Positions 52,169 through 61,247 of a stretch of 64,000 nt of DNA are shown here, piece by piece; within the stretch, counting starts at the first letter, position 1, and every line of letters begins with the position of its first letter. The DNA is from JBLIRR01 sp049472395 (GTDB taxonomy: Bacteria > SZUA-182 > DTGQ01 > JBLIRR01): assembly GCA_049472395.1 (NCBI GenBank), contig JBLIRR010000013.1, positions 62,001 through 126,000 of the forward strand, given 5' to 3'. The translations under genes were made by a program, and so were the position numbers. The notes beneath the pieces are model-generated. The model was not told where the DNA came from. It did no database searches and was given only the letters and a program-made list of their open reading frames with translations.

Positions 52169-52999
52169 ATGGATTTAAACACTCATGCAATAACAGCAAA
52201 AATTATCTCCATAACTAGTGGAAAAGGAGGTGTTGGGAAAACAAATATTGTTATTAATTTAGCGTATTCATTAATTCGTACACATAAAAGAGTGCTGATT
52301 ATGGATGCGGATATGGGGCTTGCTGATATCTCTATGCTGCTGGGGCTTACACATAAATCAACTATTTTCGATGTGTTCACTGGTGAAAAAGAGCTTTCCG
52401 ACATTATTATCAAAGGACCCGGAGGATTAGAGATTATCCCGACAGAGTCAGCACGGGAGGAATTAGCCCTTCTTGATTCGAATCATATTATCCTTCTTAA
52501 ACAGAAACTGAGCGCTCTTCTCTATGAGTATGATGTGATCCTGATTGATACGCCATCAGGTATTGGCAAGAACGTCATGAGATTCAACCAGATGGCACAA
52601 GAAATATTTGTAGTCTTATCCCCTGATCCGACATCAATGGCTGATGCTTATGCTCTTATTAAAATACTCACCAAGAATTATCATATTGATCAATTTCATC
52701 TGTTATGCAATTTAATCAGCACAAAACAGGAAGGCGGGGAAATATATAATAGACTGAATAAGGTAGTTAAACGCTTCCTTAATATAGAATTAGCTCCTGC
52801 TGGATTCATCTATTCAGATACCTTTCTCACGAGTTCAAGCCGCTCCCAGGAAATGGTTACCATCACGTATCCCTCGGCAAAATCCAGCAGATGTTTTGAA
52901 AAACTGGCGCACTACATTAATTCACTACCATCTGGCCCTAACACAAAATTTTTAATGAATAATTTTTTTCATTTTGAACACAGGAGGGTTAATCAATGA
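52169..52999 (+). CDS. flhG: MinD-like ATPase FlhG/FleN
   Basis: A 276-residue MinD/ParA-type ATPase with deviant Walker A TSGKGGVGKTNIVINLA, MDADMGLADISMLLGL, VILIDTPSGIG, and SPDPTSMADAYALIK. FlhG limits flagellar number and counteracts FlhF. It overlaps the sigma factor gene by 4 bp. Together flhF-flhG suggest few polar flagella rather than peritrichous (inference). Confidence 0.92.
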   Translation: MDLNTHAITAKIISITSGKGGVGKTNIVINLAYSLIRTHKRVLIMDADMGLADISMLLGLTHKSTIFDVFTGEKELSDIIIKGPGGLEIIPTESAREELALLDSNHIILLKQKLSALLYEYDVILIDTPSGIGKNVMRFNQMAQEIFVVLSPDPTSMADAYALIKILTKNYHIDQFHLLCNLISTKQEGGEIYNRLNKVVKRFLNIELAPAGFIYSDTFLTSSSRSQEMVTITYPSAKSSRCFEKLAHYINSLPSGPNTKFLMNNFFHFEHRRVNQ

Positions 53000-53784
53000 C
53001 ATTATCTACCGTTGACACTCAGGAGAACTATCCTGCTCAGGAAACAAAGGAGGAAATCTCGCTTGAGGAAAGAAATAAAATTATTATCGAACATCTCCCT
53101 ATGATTAAATATATTGCTTCGCGTCTTGCAAATCGATTACCTCCTTGTGTGGAAACAAATGACCTCATTGCAGTGGGAGTTTTAGGACTAATGGATGCTA
53201 TTGAAAAATATGATGTAACCAAAAAGGTTAAATTTAAAACATATGCTGAATTTCGCGTAAGAGGGGCCATATTGGATGAATTAAGAGCTCTTGACTGGAC
53301 ACCACGGTCTGTTCATCAGAAAGGCAAATTAATTGAGGAAGCATATCATTATATTGAGCAGAGAAAGGGCAGGCCTGCAACTGACGAAGAAATAGCGCAG
53401 AGACTTAAAGTGGATATTCAAACCTTTCACAAGATGCTTAACCAGACCCGCAACGTAACGATGATCCATATTGACGATCTGGCACGATCTATTCCCGAAG
53501 AGGATAGGGATAATATCCTTGAATGCTTGAGAAATCCTGATGATGATGATTTTCTTGATAAACTCAATCTCTTAGAAATGCGTGATCTGCTCGCCCATGC
53601 TATTATGGAGCTACCGAAAAAGGAACAAATGGTATTATCCCTGTATTACTTCGAAGAGCTTACCATGAAAGAGATTGGGAAGGTCATGGGTTTGGCGGAA
53701 TCAACTATCTCGGAGCATCATTCAAAGGCAATTATTCATGTAAGACAAAAATTAAAGAAAAACCTAAAAGAAGAAGAATTTTAA
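52996..53784 (+). CDS. fliA: Sigma-28 factor for flagellar genes
   Basis: A 262-residue sigma-70 family protein with regions 2, 3 and 4: IKYIASRLANRLPPCVE and DLIAVGVLGLMDAIEKYD (2.1-2.2), FKTYAEFRVRGAILDELR (2.3-2.4) with DWTPRSVHQKG, the region 3 EIAQRLKVDIQTFHKML, and a region 4 helix-turn-helix MKEIGKVMGLAESTISEHHSKA. It matches FliA/WhiG in length and order. It probably drives late flagellar genes. It sits in the middle of the operon, so it is made with the basal body genes. Confidence 0.93.
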   Translation: MTLSTVDTQENYPAQETKEEISLEERNKIIIEHLPMIKYIASRLANRLPPCVETNDLIAVGVLGLMDAIEKYDVTKKVKFKTYAEFRVRGAILDELRALDWTPRSVHQKGKLIEEAYHYIEQRKGRPATDEEIAQRLKVDIQTFHKMLNQTRNVTMIHIDDLARSIPEEDRDNILECLRNPDDDDFLDKLNLLEMRDLLAHAIMELPKKEQMVLSLYYFEELTMKEIGKVMGLAESTISEHHSKAIIHVRQKLKKNLKEEEF

Positions 53785-53803
53785 TAAGAAGGAGAATCTT
53801 AGA

Positions 53804-53992
53804 ATGGTAAACATATCAGGAATGTTATCTACGGACAGGGTAAATAAGATCAGTTTTAAAAACCGGGAAAAAAGATATCCGAAAGAAAATAAAAAGAGAA
53901 GCAAGTCTAATAATAAGAGTAAGGAATTAGAAAATGAGTCAATAGATGAGAATAAACCAGAGCAGGAGCATGTCGTAGATATTAGTATTTAA
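53804..53992 (+). CDS. Small charged protein between fliA and flgB
   Basis: A 62-residue protein of unknown family, mostly Lys, Asn, Ser and Glu, basic in the middle and acidic near the end. An AAGGAG Shine-Dalgarno stands about 10 bases before the ATG, and the gap to fliA is 19 bp. It ends VVDISI, a short hydrophobic tail. No domain, Cys pair or membrane helix is seen. A role in the flagellar regulon is guessed from its place only. Confidence 0.6.
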   Translation: MVNISGMLSTDRVNKISFKNREKRYPKENKKRSKSNNKSKELENESIDENKPEQEHVVDISI

Positions 53993-54033
53993 TTTTTTGT
54001 ATGAAGCAGATTCACAGGCAAGGAGGAATGTCT

Positions 54034-54450
54034 ATGGACAATAATATACTCTTTAAAAGTTCAAGGATCATGGAGAAGTCCCTTGATTTATCAAGCAATA
54101 AACACCGGCTCATTACCTCAAATATAGCAAATATGAATACGCCAAATTATATACCATTTGACCTCGTTCTCACACGCAAGGTTCATGAAGATCCCTCGGA
54201 ACTTGAAGCGCACACAACCATGTATAAAACGAATTCTAAGCACCTTGATATGAATACCAACGAAGGTTCCCTCCCCCATAAAATTGTCCCTTGTCCAACC
54301 TATACGGAAAATGGCGGTGATAATTGGGTTGATATTGATGCCGAGATGTATAAGCTATCACGTAACACTCTGAAATACAATGCATTAACTAAATTGTTAG
54401 GAAAAAATTTCAGTCAATTACGATCTGTTATATCTGAAAGGAATAGATAA
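54034..54450 (+). CDS. flgB: Flagellar rod protein FlgB
   Basis: A 138-residue rod protein. The ATG at 54034 is 7 bases after AAGGAGG and gives the usual start MDNNILFKSSRIMEKSLD; ATGs at 54001 and 54028 are in frame but badly placed. The rod N-terminal motif appears as NKHRLITSNIANMNTPNYI. FlgB is the most proximal rod component. FlgC follows after 2 bp. Confidence 0.92.
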   Translation: MDNNILFKSSRIMEKSLDLSSNKHRLITSNIANMNTPNYIPFDLVLTRKVHEDPSELEAHTTMYKTNSKHLDMNTNEGSLPHKIVPCPTYTENGGDNWVDIDAEMYKLSRNTLKYNALTKLLGKNFSQLRSVISERNR

Positions 54451-54452
54451 TC

Positions 54453-54887
54453 ATGACAATGTTTAATGCTTTAGCAACAAGCGCCTCAGCTCTTCGAATA
54501 AACAGGCTTCGACTTACGCTAATTAGCGAAAATATGGCCAATGAATATACCACGAGGACAACGGAGGGAGGGCCTTACAAAGCAAAAAGGGCTATAGTGC
54601 GCACAACCCTTGCATATCAGTCTTTTGAAGATGCTCTGAGGGCCAATGAGGATCCGCCACCTATGAGAGTGCCACTGGTGCAAGGAATATATCAAGATAA
54701 CCGCCCCCCAATTCTCAAATATGATCCTGCACACCCGGATGCAGATGCTCAGGGATATGTTGCCATGCCCAATATTAATCCGGTAGAAGAAATGGGGCGA
54801 CTGATATCAACCGTCCGTTCCTATGAAGCAAACGTCACTGTTGTGCAAGCCACAAAAGACTTATTTAAAAAGGCATTAGAGATATGA
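54453..54887 (+). CDS. flgC: Flagellar rod protein FlgC
   Basis: A 144-residue rod protein. It has ATSASALRINRLRLTLISENMAN at the start (cut here as ASALRINRLRLTLISENMAN), a central loop with YDPAHPDADAQGYVAMPN, and the C-terminal MGRLISTVRSYEANVTVVQ of axial proteins. The stop overlaps fliK by 4 bp. Unlike many bacteria fliE does not follow flgC. Confidence 0.93.
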   Translation: MTMFNALATSASALRINRLRLTLISENMANEYTTRTTEGGPYKAKRAIVRTTLAYQSFEDALRANEDPPPMRVPLVQGIYQDNRPPILKYDPAHPDADAQGYVAMPNINPVEEMGRLISTVRSYEANVTVVQATKDLFKKALEI

Positions 54888-57709
54888 TTACCAACTTAAT
54901 GGAACGTGCATCACGCACGAATATGATAAAAAGTGCTAAGAAGAAGGAAAATAAAAAAACTCTAGACAGTTTTGCCCAGCTTTTTGCGTTTATTACGCGC
55001 TCTGCTCATTCTCATACTCGTGATATCCCCGGTGCATCTATGAAAGCATTCAAACAAACACACATATCGAGCCTTCATCAAAACTTAGGAAGCGATAATA
55101 CCTCTCAGGTACCATTGCTCACATTAAAAAATAACCTTAACAGCTTACAGAATCCTCCCAAGGGCGCTCTGCCTGATCTTGTTGACACAGCTGATACATC
55201 TGTCCCCTCCTTGGCCACAGATGGAATATCAGATCAACTCAAGATGCCATTAACGCTCTTTATGAAAATGTTCTCTGATAAACCTTCCCGTAATAAACCT
55301 CATAGCGATTCATCCCTTAAGAACTCCTTACCCATTGATACATCAGTTGGTGCTAAAATGCGCGCTGATAAAATGCCTACTGATAAAACACTCGCAAACA
55401 ACACACTCGTCGACAAAAAGTTGAGTGATAAAACACCTCCTGGTAACACGCCAAGTAATATAATGTCCACTGATTCAGCGCTCATCAATATGGTAAACAG
55501 TGTCACCCATGAACTTCACTTCCCATATTTAGCCCAGTTTAAAGAAATAATGCCCAACGAAGCCACTACGAATATTCTGCATATGGGATACCAGCATCAA
55601 GGAGCAGAAAAGGCGATGTCTTTCATCGCGATGAAAAACTCCAACTTTTTAAACCTTACATCACCTCTCCTCCACTATGCCCCTGAATTACACATAGAAT
55701 CCTGTGAAATAACAATATCAAAGGCAGACATCCCTGATACAACATCACAAATCACTGGATATCAATCCATCACCCAATCAGGGAATCACGCAATAAACGC
55801 ACCTATTGGGAGCACGAATAAAAAAGTAATTGATACTAAAGACCTCTCTGCTTCACCAGAGACGCACATTAAAATTAAGATCGAACCAACACTCAGAGAG
55901 TCTGAACAACCATATGAGATTGCAGCTGACTCTATTCATCAATTAAATGCCGATGGGGGAAGCATTAAACTAATGCCTGAAGAGCTTGGTCAAATGCTTC
56001 TTAAAATAAATCAAATCAAGATTCATCAATCAGGGATGCATAAACCGGATAATCCCAATGATTCTTATTTGCCCCAAGTAAAAACTGCGCTTTTGGAACA
56101 TGCGCTTAACATAGAAAAATATGCACGCACACAATCCCCTGACCCAGGAAATAATGCATCAGGACTTTCAGGGACACAACATGAGAAGACCATACGGCTT
56201 CTCATGCGAAAATATCAAAAAGATATGCTGATTAATAATCCTGATCAATTAAATGGCTTATTAAACACTGACGGCGAATCTGTGTCAGCTAATGCATTGT
56301 CAGGGAAGCAAAAAGGACTCGGAGCAGATAATGCGGCACACGCTCACTCAGAGCTTATGCCTATAAAGCATAATGATTCATTCTCTCAAGTATTAGGCAA
56401 TTATTCTGAAAATGCAACGCAGCATGTGAGAGTGAACCCTGCTGGGAAAAATTCTACGGAAGCTACCACTGCTCATGCCATCCACACCATATCCCAGGGC
56501 GAAGAGCCTGTGAAAGACCCTCAATTTCACCACTACGACGATGAAACAAATGCTCAGCCATCCGTGAACACGACATCATCAGAATCTCTTGAATCAACAG
56601 AACTGACGGGAAGTAAAAGTCATCTCACCCGCAATACTGAACACTCCCTTGCCCCTCACAAAACGCACATCATATCGCAGAAAAATGCTTCTGAAAGCAA
56701 TGCTGACAATATTCAGTCTATTAACTCCTCCGAAACAGAAAAGATCCTACGGATTCATTCTGATATCACAAATCAAGGAAATAGAATCCCTGACCTTATG
56801 AAAACAGGGAGAGAATCTGCTGAGAGGGGGGTGCACAAAGTAAAATCTGAAATCACATCACAACCGGAAGTGCATACCCTGCGTTATAACCATGAAGAAC
56901 AAAGCGCTTCTCAGAACACATTTATGCATGAAGAAGGTATACTTTATGCTCCGGAAAAAAATTCTCAGGCAGCAGCCCACCTCCACGCAAAAGATCATGT
57001 GCAGGCAGCACAAGGTATGCACACAATAAAACATCCACAGGTAAAAGAACATATACAATCCACAGAACAGGGAGTAGCTTCAGAAAATTCGGCAGCAATA
57101 AACACGATAGATCAAAAATCCTCACATCAAGAAAGTTCAGCGAATGGACGATCTTCTACATACTCACATATAAATACTGCGAGCGAGCAATTCCTCCATG
57201 CGAGAGAATCAAAACTTAAAGGAGATGCCCACGCATTTCAACCACTGATTATGAAAGACAAATCCGCTAGCCAGATCTCGGAGCCCTCAGTCTCGCATAT
57301 TAGTGCCTCGGAGCGTGATCAGGGAAACATCAATGAATTGATCAATAAGACCCTCCACCTTGTAAAGGCGCATGAGAGTGACATAAAAATCCAGCTACGG
57401 CCGAAAGAGCTTGGTCGAATGCAGATGCATATTAATCAGAATGAAAATTCCATTAATCTAGAGATTATCACGGAAAACCTTATTGCAAAAAATATAATTG
57501 AAGGGTATCTTCCTGAGTTAAAATTAGCCTTGCTGGAACATGGCCTCAATCTCACAAAACATAGCATAGTTGCGGGCGACCCCAAACATGAGCAACGAAA
57601 AGAAAACAAAAATCATGATCACCATAACAAAAAGCAGGGAAAAAATCAAAAGAATACCAAAAATTCACGCATATCAACATCACAGAAAATCGAAACATTT
57701 ACACTATAA
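54884..57709 (+). CDS. fliK: Flagellar hook-length control protein FliK
   Basis: A 941-residue protein of low complexity, rich in Ser, Asn, His and Thr, as expected of a molecular ruler. Residues about 832-905 are the Flg_hook domain (IKIQLRPKELGRMQMHINQ, INLEIITENLIAKNIIEGYL, PELKLALLEHGLNLTKHS), followed by a His/Lys/Asn-rich tail. A similar block at about 355-420 (SIKLMPEELGQMLLKIN, LPQVKTALLEHALNIEKYA) looks like a shortened second copy. Residues about 145-200 have degenerate short repeats of (D/N)K-x-x-x-D type. FliK tells FlhB when the hook is finished. It is much longer than the 400-residue E. coli protein. Confidence 0.88.
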   Translation: MITNLMERASRTNMIKSAKKKENKKTLDSFAQLFAFITRSAHSHTRDIPGASMKAFKQTHISSLHQNLGSDNTSQVPLLTLKNNLNSLQNPPKGALPDLVDTADTSVPSLATDGISDQLKMPLTLFMKMFSDKPSRNKPHSDSSLKNSLPIDTSVGAKMRADKMPTDKTLANNTLVDKKLSDKTPPGNTPSNIMSTDSALINMVNSVTHELHFPYLAQFKEIMPNEATTNILHMGYQHQGAEKAMSFIAMKNSNFLNLTSPLLHYAPELHIESCEITISKADIPDTTSQITGYQSITQSGNHAINAPIGSTNKKVIDTKDLSASPETHIKIKIEPTLRESEQPYEIAADSIHQLNADGGSIKLMPEELGQMLLKINQIKIHQSGMHKPDNPNDSYLPQVKTALLEHALNIEKYARTQSPDPGNNASGLSGTQHEKTIRLLMRKYQKDMLINNPDQLNGLLNTDGESVSANALSGKQKGLGADNAAHAHSELMPIKHNDSFSQVLGNYSENATQHVRVNPAGKNSTEATTAHAIHTISQGEEPVKDPQFHHYDDETNAQPSVNTTSSESLESTELTGSKSHLTRNTEHSLAPHKTHIISQKNASESNADNIQSINSSETEKILRIHSDITNQGNRIPDLMKTGRESAERGVHKVKSEITSQPEVHTLRYNHEEQSASQNTFMHEEGILYAPEKNSQAAAHLHAKDHVQAAQGMHTIKHPQVKEHIQSTEQGVASENSAAINTIDQKSSHQESSANGRSSTYSHINTASEQFLHARESKLKGDAHAFQPLIMKDKSASQISEPSVSHISASERDQGNINELINKTLHLVKAHESDIKIQLRPKELGRMQMHINQNENSINLEIITENLIAKNIIEGYLPELKLALLEHGLNLTKHSIVAGDPKHEQRKENKNHDHHNKKQGKNQKNTKNSRISTSQKIETFTL

Positions 57710-57721
57710 AGGAGGACAAAT

Positions 57722-58384
57722 ATGCAATTAGGAGCAATTTCATCATTAGCTGAGGAAGCAACCTTTTCCAGTTTGAAAAAACAAACATTGGAACATGAGG
57801 ACTTTTTAAACCTTCTTGTGACACAACTAAAAAACCAAGATCCATTGAATCCCTTGGATAACGCGGAATTTACCAGTCAGATCGCTCAATTCAATCAGCT
57901 TGACGAGATGTATAATGTCAATGACAATCTCGCTCAATTGGATGAAAGCCTCAATAAAATGAACAGTTTCTTTTTGACATCCCTGATCGGTAAAAAGGCG
58001 GTTGTGCAAGGCTCGGCTATTCATTTGGACTCACCTGAGGGGGCCTCAATAGGATATAAACTCAATAATGATGATGTGGATGTTCAAATAAATATTTTCA
58101 ATGAAGCTCATCAACTCGTTAAGAGCTTTGTATATCCTGGAATGAATGAGGGTTTCCATGAATTGTGGTGGGATGGGACGGATAATGCAGGGGAGCAACT
58201 GGATTTGGGAAACTATACCTTTGAAGTCACTGCCGCTAATGATACTGATTCCGTCATTTCGATTCTTCCTTTTATGACAGGGAAAATAAGTGAAATAACA
58301 CTGGGGGAATCACCGAGTATAGAGATTGACGGAAAGGAGATCCTATTAAGCGACATAATAAAGATCAAAGAAGGGGATAACTAA
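57722..58384 (+). CDS. flgD: Hook-cap protein FlgD
   Basis: A 220-residue protein. The N-terminal part has EDFLNLLVTQLKNQDPLNPLD and FTSQIAQFNQLDEMYNVND, the strongest FlgD marks. The middle and end form the FlgD Ig-like domain (ELWWDGTDNAGEQLDLGNY). FlgD caps the growing hook and allows FlgE to assemble. AAGGAGG lies before the ATG. The hook gene follows. Confidence 0.95.
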   Translation: MQLGAISSLAEEATFSSLKKQTLEHEDFLNLLVTQLKNQDPLNPLDNAEFTSQIAQFNQLDEMYNVNDNLAQLDESLNKMNSFFLTSLIGKKAVVQGSAIHLDSPEGASIGYKLNNDDVDVQINIFNEAHQLVKSFVYPGMNEGFHELWWDGTDNAGEQLDLGNYTFEVTAANDTDSVISILPFMTGKISEITLGESPSIEIDGKEILLSDIIKIKEGDN

Positions 58385-58416
58385 CTATTGAATTATAGAC
58401 GAAAGGAGAATGAACT

Positions 58417-59703
58417 ATGTTACCATCATTAAATACCGGCATTAGCGGGCTTAATAGTAACAGTCTATTGATGTCAATTATCGGGAATAACATCGCAAAT
58501 ATCAATACGGTCGGGTATAAAGAGTGCGCAGCCTCTTTTGCGGAAGTCTTATCACAGAGCTTGTCCGGATCAACTGCAGGCTCTCAAGTAGGCCGTGGCG
58601 TGAAGACCACACAAGTAAGCCCCATTTTTACACAAAGCGCTCTTGAGACCACGCAAAGCGCCACAGATTTGGCAATAAGCGGAGATGGATTTTTTGTTGT
58701 ACGAAATCCTGAATCAGATAGTTACTTTTATACCCGTGCGGGGAATTTTAACTTCAATAAAGATGGCAATCTTGTCACCCCTGAAAGCAATATATTGCAA
58801 GGGTGGGCCATTAATGACGGACAAATTGAGGGAGCATTCAGTGATATAAACCTCAGTGGATTTTCCTTTACTCCCTCAGCGACAACAAAAGTCACCATGA
58901 ACATTAATTTAGACGCGCGGGCGGATGTGCTCGGGGTGGCATTTGACAAAACAAGACCAGTTGCCACCTCTAATTATTCGGCAACAAGTGCGGTGTATGA
59001 TTCTTTAGGAAACACACATAATGTTACAGTCTATTTTACCAAAACAGGCGATAACACCTGGAACTGGAATGTGGTCGTGCCTACTGCGGATATTGATACA
59101 GCGGCGGCGACAGCAGCTTCAACATCAGGAGATGATGGGACAAATCCTCTGAGCGGGACTCTCACATTTAACACCGATGGCTCTTTCCCCACAGATGGCA
59201 GCGGCATTACCATAACCCGCAATGAGAATTTCTATTTTGCAAATGGCGCTACACCAGCGCAGACGATAAATTTTGATTTTTTGCAAACCAGTCAATACGG
59301 TTCTGTCAGCAATATTAATTCCATGTCTCAGGATGGATATGGTTCTGGAAATCTTGTTGATATCAAGATTGATATAGATGGCCTTATCACCGGTATTTCA
59401 ACGAATAAAAATGTTCAGGAGCTTGCGAAAATCTCTATTGCCACATTTCAGAGCCCCGCAGGTCTCACCAAGAAAGGAGACAATCTTTTTGAAGAGTCGC
59501 AGGATTCGGGAAATCCGATCATAAGCCAGACAGTTGGCGGCAATGTGGGCAATATTATGGCAAGCGCCCTTGAAAGCTCAAATGTTGACCTTGGCGCTCA
59601 ATTTATGAAAATGATAGTAGTACAACGAGCATATCAGGCAAACGCCCGGGTCATTACCACAAGTGATCAGTTATTAAATGAAGTTGTCAACCTAAAACGA
59701 TAA
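58417..59703 (+). CDS. flgE: Flagellar hook protein FlgE
   Basis: A 428-residue axial protein. It has the N-terminal NTGISGLNSNSLLMSIIGNNI and IANINTVGYKE rod/hook motif, the FlgE-type ATDLAISGDGFFVVR, and the C-terminal SSNVDLGAQFMKMIVVQRAY and YQANARVITTSDQLLNEVV. The central region from about 150 to 320 is variable and Thr/Asp/Asn rich. It forms the hook and is capped by FlgD. It is followed by flgF-like and flgG genes. Confidence 0.94.
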   Translation: MLPSLNTGISGLNSNSLLMSIIGNNIANINTVGYKECAASFAEVLSQSLSGSTAGSQVGRGVKTTQVSPIFTQSALETTQSATDLAISGDGFFVVRNPESDSYFYTRAGNFNFNKDGNLVTPESNILQGWAINDGQIEGAFSDINLSGFSFTPSATTKVTMNINLDARADVLGVAFDKTRPVATSNYSATSAVYDSLGNTHNVTVYFTKTGDNTWNWNVVVPTADIDTAAATAASTSGDDGTNPLSGTLTFNTDGSFPTDGSGITITRNENFYFANGATPAQTINFDFLQTSQYGSVSNINSMSQDGYGSGNLVDIKIDIDGLITGISTNKNVQELAKISIATFQSPAGLTKKGDNLFEESQDSGNPIISQTVGGNVGNIMASALESSNVDLGAQFMKMIVVQRAYQANARVITTSDQLLNEVVNLKR

Positions 59704-59727
59704 TAGAATCATAAAAGGAGTATATGT

Positions 59728-60414
59728 ATGAATGCGGGATTAAATAGGGCAATATCCGGCTGTCTGGTTCAAGAGAAACGATTGCAGACAATTTCCGATA
59801 ATTTAAGCCATATTCAGCAAACCGGATATAAGCAAGACAGGCTCGCATTTCGCCAGAAAAACTATGCCGCCGTTGTTGATGAAATAAAAGCTGATCTTGC
59901 TCAGGGTGCTCCCAAGGAGACAGGCAATACCTTTGATCTTGGCCTCGCAGGAGATGGATTCTTCACCATCAGGACCCCCTTTGGGATTGCATATACCCGA
60001 AAGGGAAACTTCACGCGTGGGAAGGATGGGCAGTTATTAACCCAGGAGGGATTTCAGGTATTGGGGCAAAAAGGACCTTTACGGGTGAGAGGAAATACCA
60101 TTATTATTACTAAGGAGGGGGATGTTTTTTCAGATAATAGACGAGTTGATCGCCTGCGTATTGCCTCTTTCACTGATCCCGCGTCCGTTAAAAAAATTAC
60201 CCCCGGTTTATTTCAGGTTGCAAATCCTGCTCTTGAAAGGAGAGCAAGAGGATATGTTATTCAGCAGGGACAGATTGAGTTATCAAATGTGAATATGATG
60301 AAAGAAATGGTTCGAATGATTGAGGTAACCCGTAACTTTGAGTCGTGTCAAAAAGCAGTTCAATCAATCGACAGCATCACCGGTTTAGCCGTAAATAGAG
60401 TAGGAAGTATCTAA
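59728..60414 (+). CDS. flgF: Rod protein of the FlgF type
   Basis: A 228-residue rod protein of the FlgF/FlgG group. The N-terminal motif is somewhat unusual: RLQTISDNLSHIQQTGYKQD where NNLANVNTTGFK is normal. FDLGLAGDGFFTIR and TRKGNFTRGKDG are typical, and the C-terminus SNVNMMKEMVRMIEVTRNF is the axial helix. Its place just before flgG and its shorter length favour FlgF, a proximal rod part. FlgG cannot be ruled out by motifs alone. Confidence 0.82.
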   Translation: MNAGLNRAISGCLVQEKRLQTISDNLSHIQQTGYKQDRLAFRQKNYAAVVDEIKADLAQGAPKETGNTFDLGLAGDGFFTIRTPFGIAYTRKGNFTRGKDGQLLTQEGFQVLGQKGPLRVRGNTIIITKEGDVFSDNRRVDRLRIASFTDPASVKKITPGLFQVANPALERRARGYVIQQGQIELSNVNMMKEMVRMIEVTRNFESCQKAVQSIDSITGLAVNRVGSI

Positions 60415-60432
60415 CAGATAAGGAGATAAAAA

Positions 60433-61221
60433 ATGATAAGATCTTTATGGACCGCCGCTTCAGGAATGGAGGCCCAAACACTTAATGTTGACGTGATTGC
60501 CAATAATCTTTCAAATGTGAATACAACAGGCTTTAAAAGAAGCCGTGTTGATTTTGAGGACCTTCTCTATAGAAGCTTGAAACAACCCGGAACACCCTCC
60601 TCCGCTAATACTGAAATCCCTACCGGTATAGAAATCGGACATGGTGTTCGGCCTGTGGCAATTCAAAAGCTCTTTTCTCAGGGAGATTATCAACAAACGC
60701 AGAATGATCTTGATCTGGCCATTGAAGGAGATGGTTTTTTTCAAGTAACACAGGCAAACGGGGAACCTGCGTATACACGATCAGGGGCCCTGAAATTAGA
60801 TGGCGAGGGCCGTATCGTCACCTCAAACGGAGCAATCCTTCAACCTGAGATTACTGTTCCTGAAGACGCAACATCAATTATTATCGGGATTGATGGAATA
60901 GTATCGGTTCTCTTGGCTGGCACAACTGAGCCCGCTGAGATTGGAACAATAGAACTTGCTAAGTTCCCCAATCCGGGTGGCCTGCACAACCTTGGGAAAA
61001 ATCTTTTTCAAGACACTGTTGCCTCCGGAGTTGCCACAACGGGCATACCAGGGGAAAATGGTCTTGGTACAATAGCCCAAGGTTATTTAGAAATGTCCAA
61101 TGTGACTGTCGTGGAAGAGATGGTGAATATGATTATCGCTCAACGGGCTTATGAGGCAAACTCAAAATCGGTTCAAACCTCGGATGATCTTCTGAGGATG
61201 GCAAATTCTCTTAAACGTTAA
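60433..61221 (+). CDS. flgG: Distal rod protein FlgG
   Basis: A 262-residue protein starting MIRSLWTAASGMEAQTLNV and continuing ANNLSNVNTTGFKRSRVDFEDLLY, which is a textbook FlgG start. The EIGHGVRPVAIQKLF and LDLAIEGDGFFQV segments, and the C-terminal LEMSNVTVVEEMVNMIIAQ RAYEANSKS match well. It builds the distal rod through the peptidoglycan and the rings encoded downstream. Length 262 is normal. Confidence 0.95.
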   Translation: MIRSLWTAASGMEAQTLNVDVIANNLSNVNTTGFKRSRVDFEDLLYRSLKQPGTPSSANTEIPTGIEIGHGVRPVAIQKLFSQGDYQQTQNDLDLAIEGDGFFQVTQANGEPAYTRSGALKLDGEGRIVTSNGAILQPEITVPEDATSIIIGIDGIVSVLLAGTTEPAEIGTIELAKFPNPGGLHNLGKNLFQDTVASGVATTGIPGENGLGTIAQGYLEMSNVTVVEEMVNMIIAQRAYEANSKSVQTSDDLLRMANSLKR

Positions 61222-61247
61222 GGTAACATAAAGGAAAATATAAAGGC

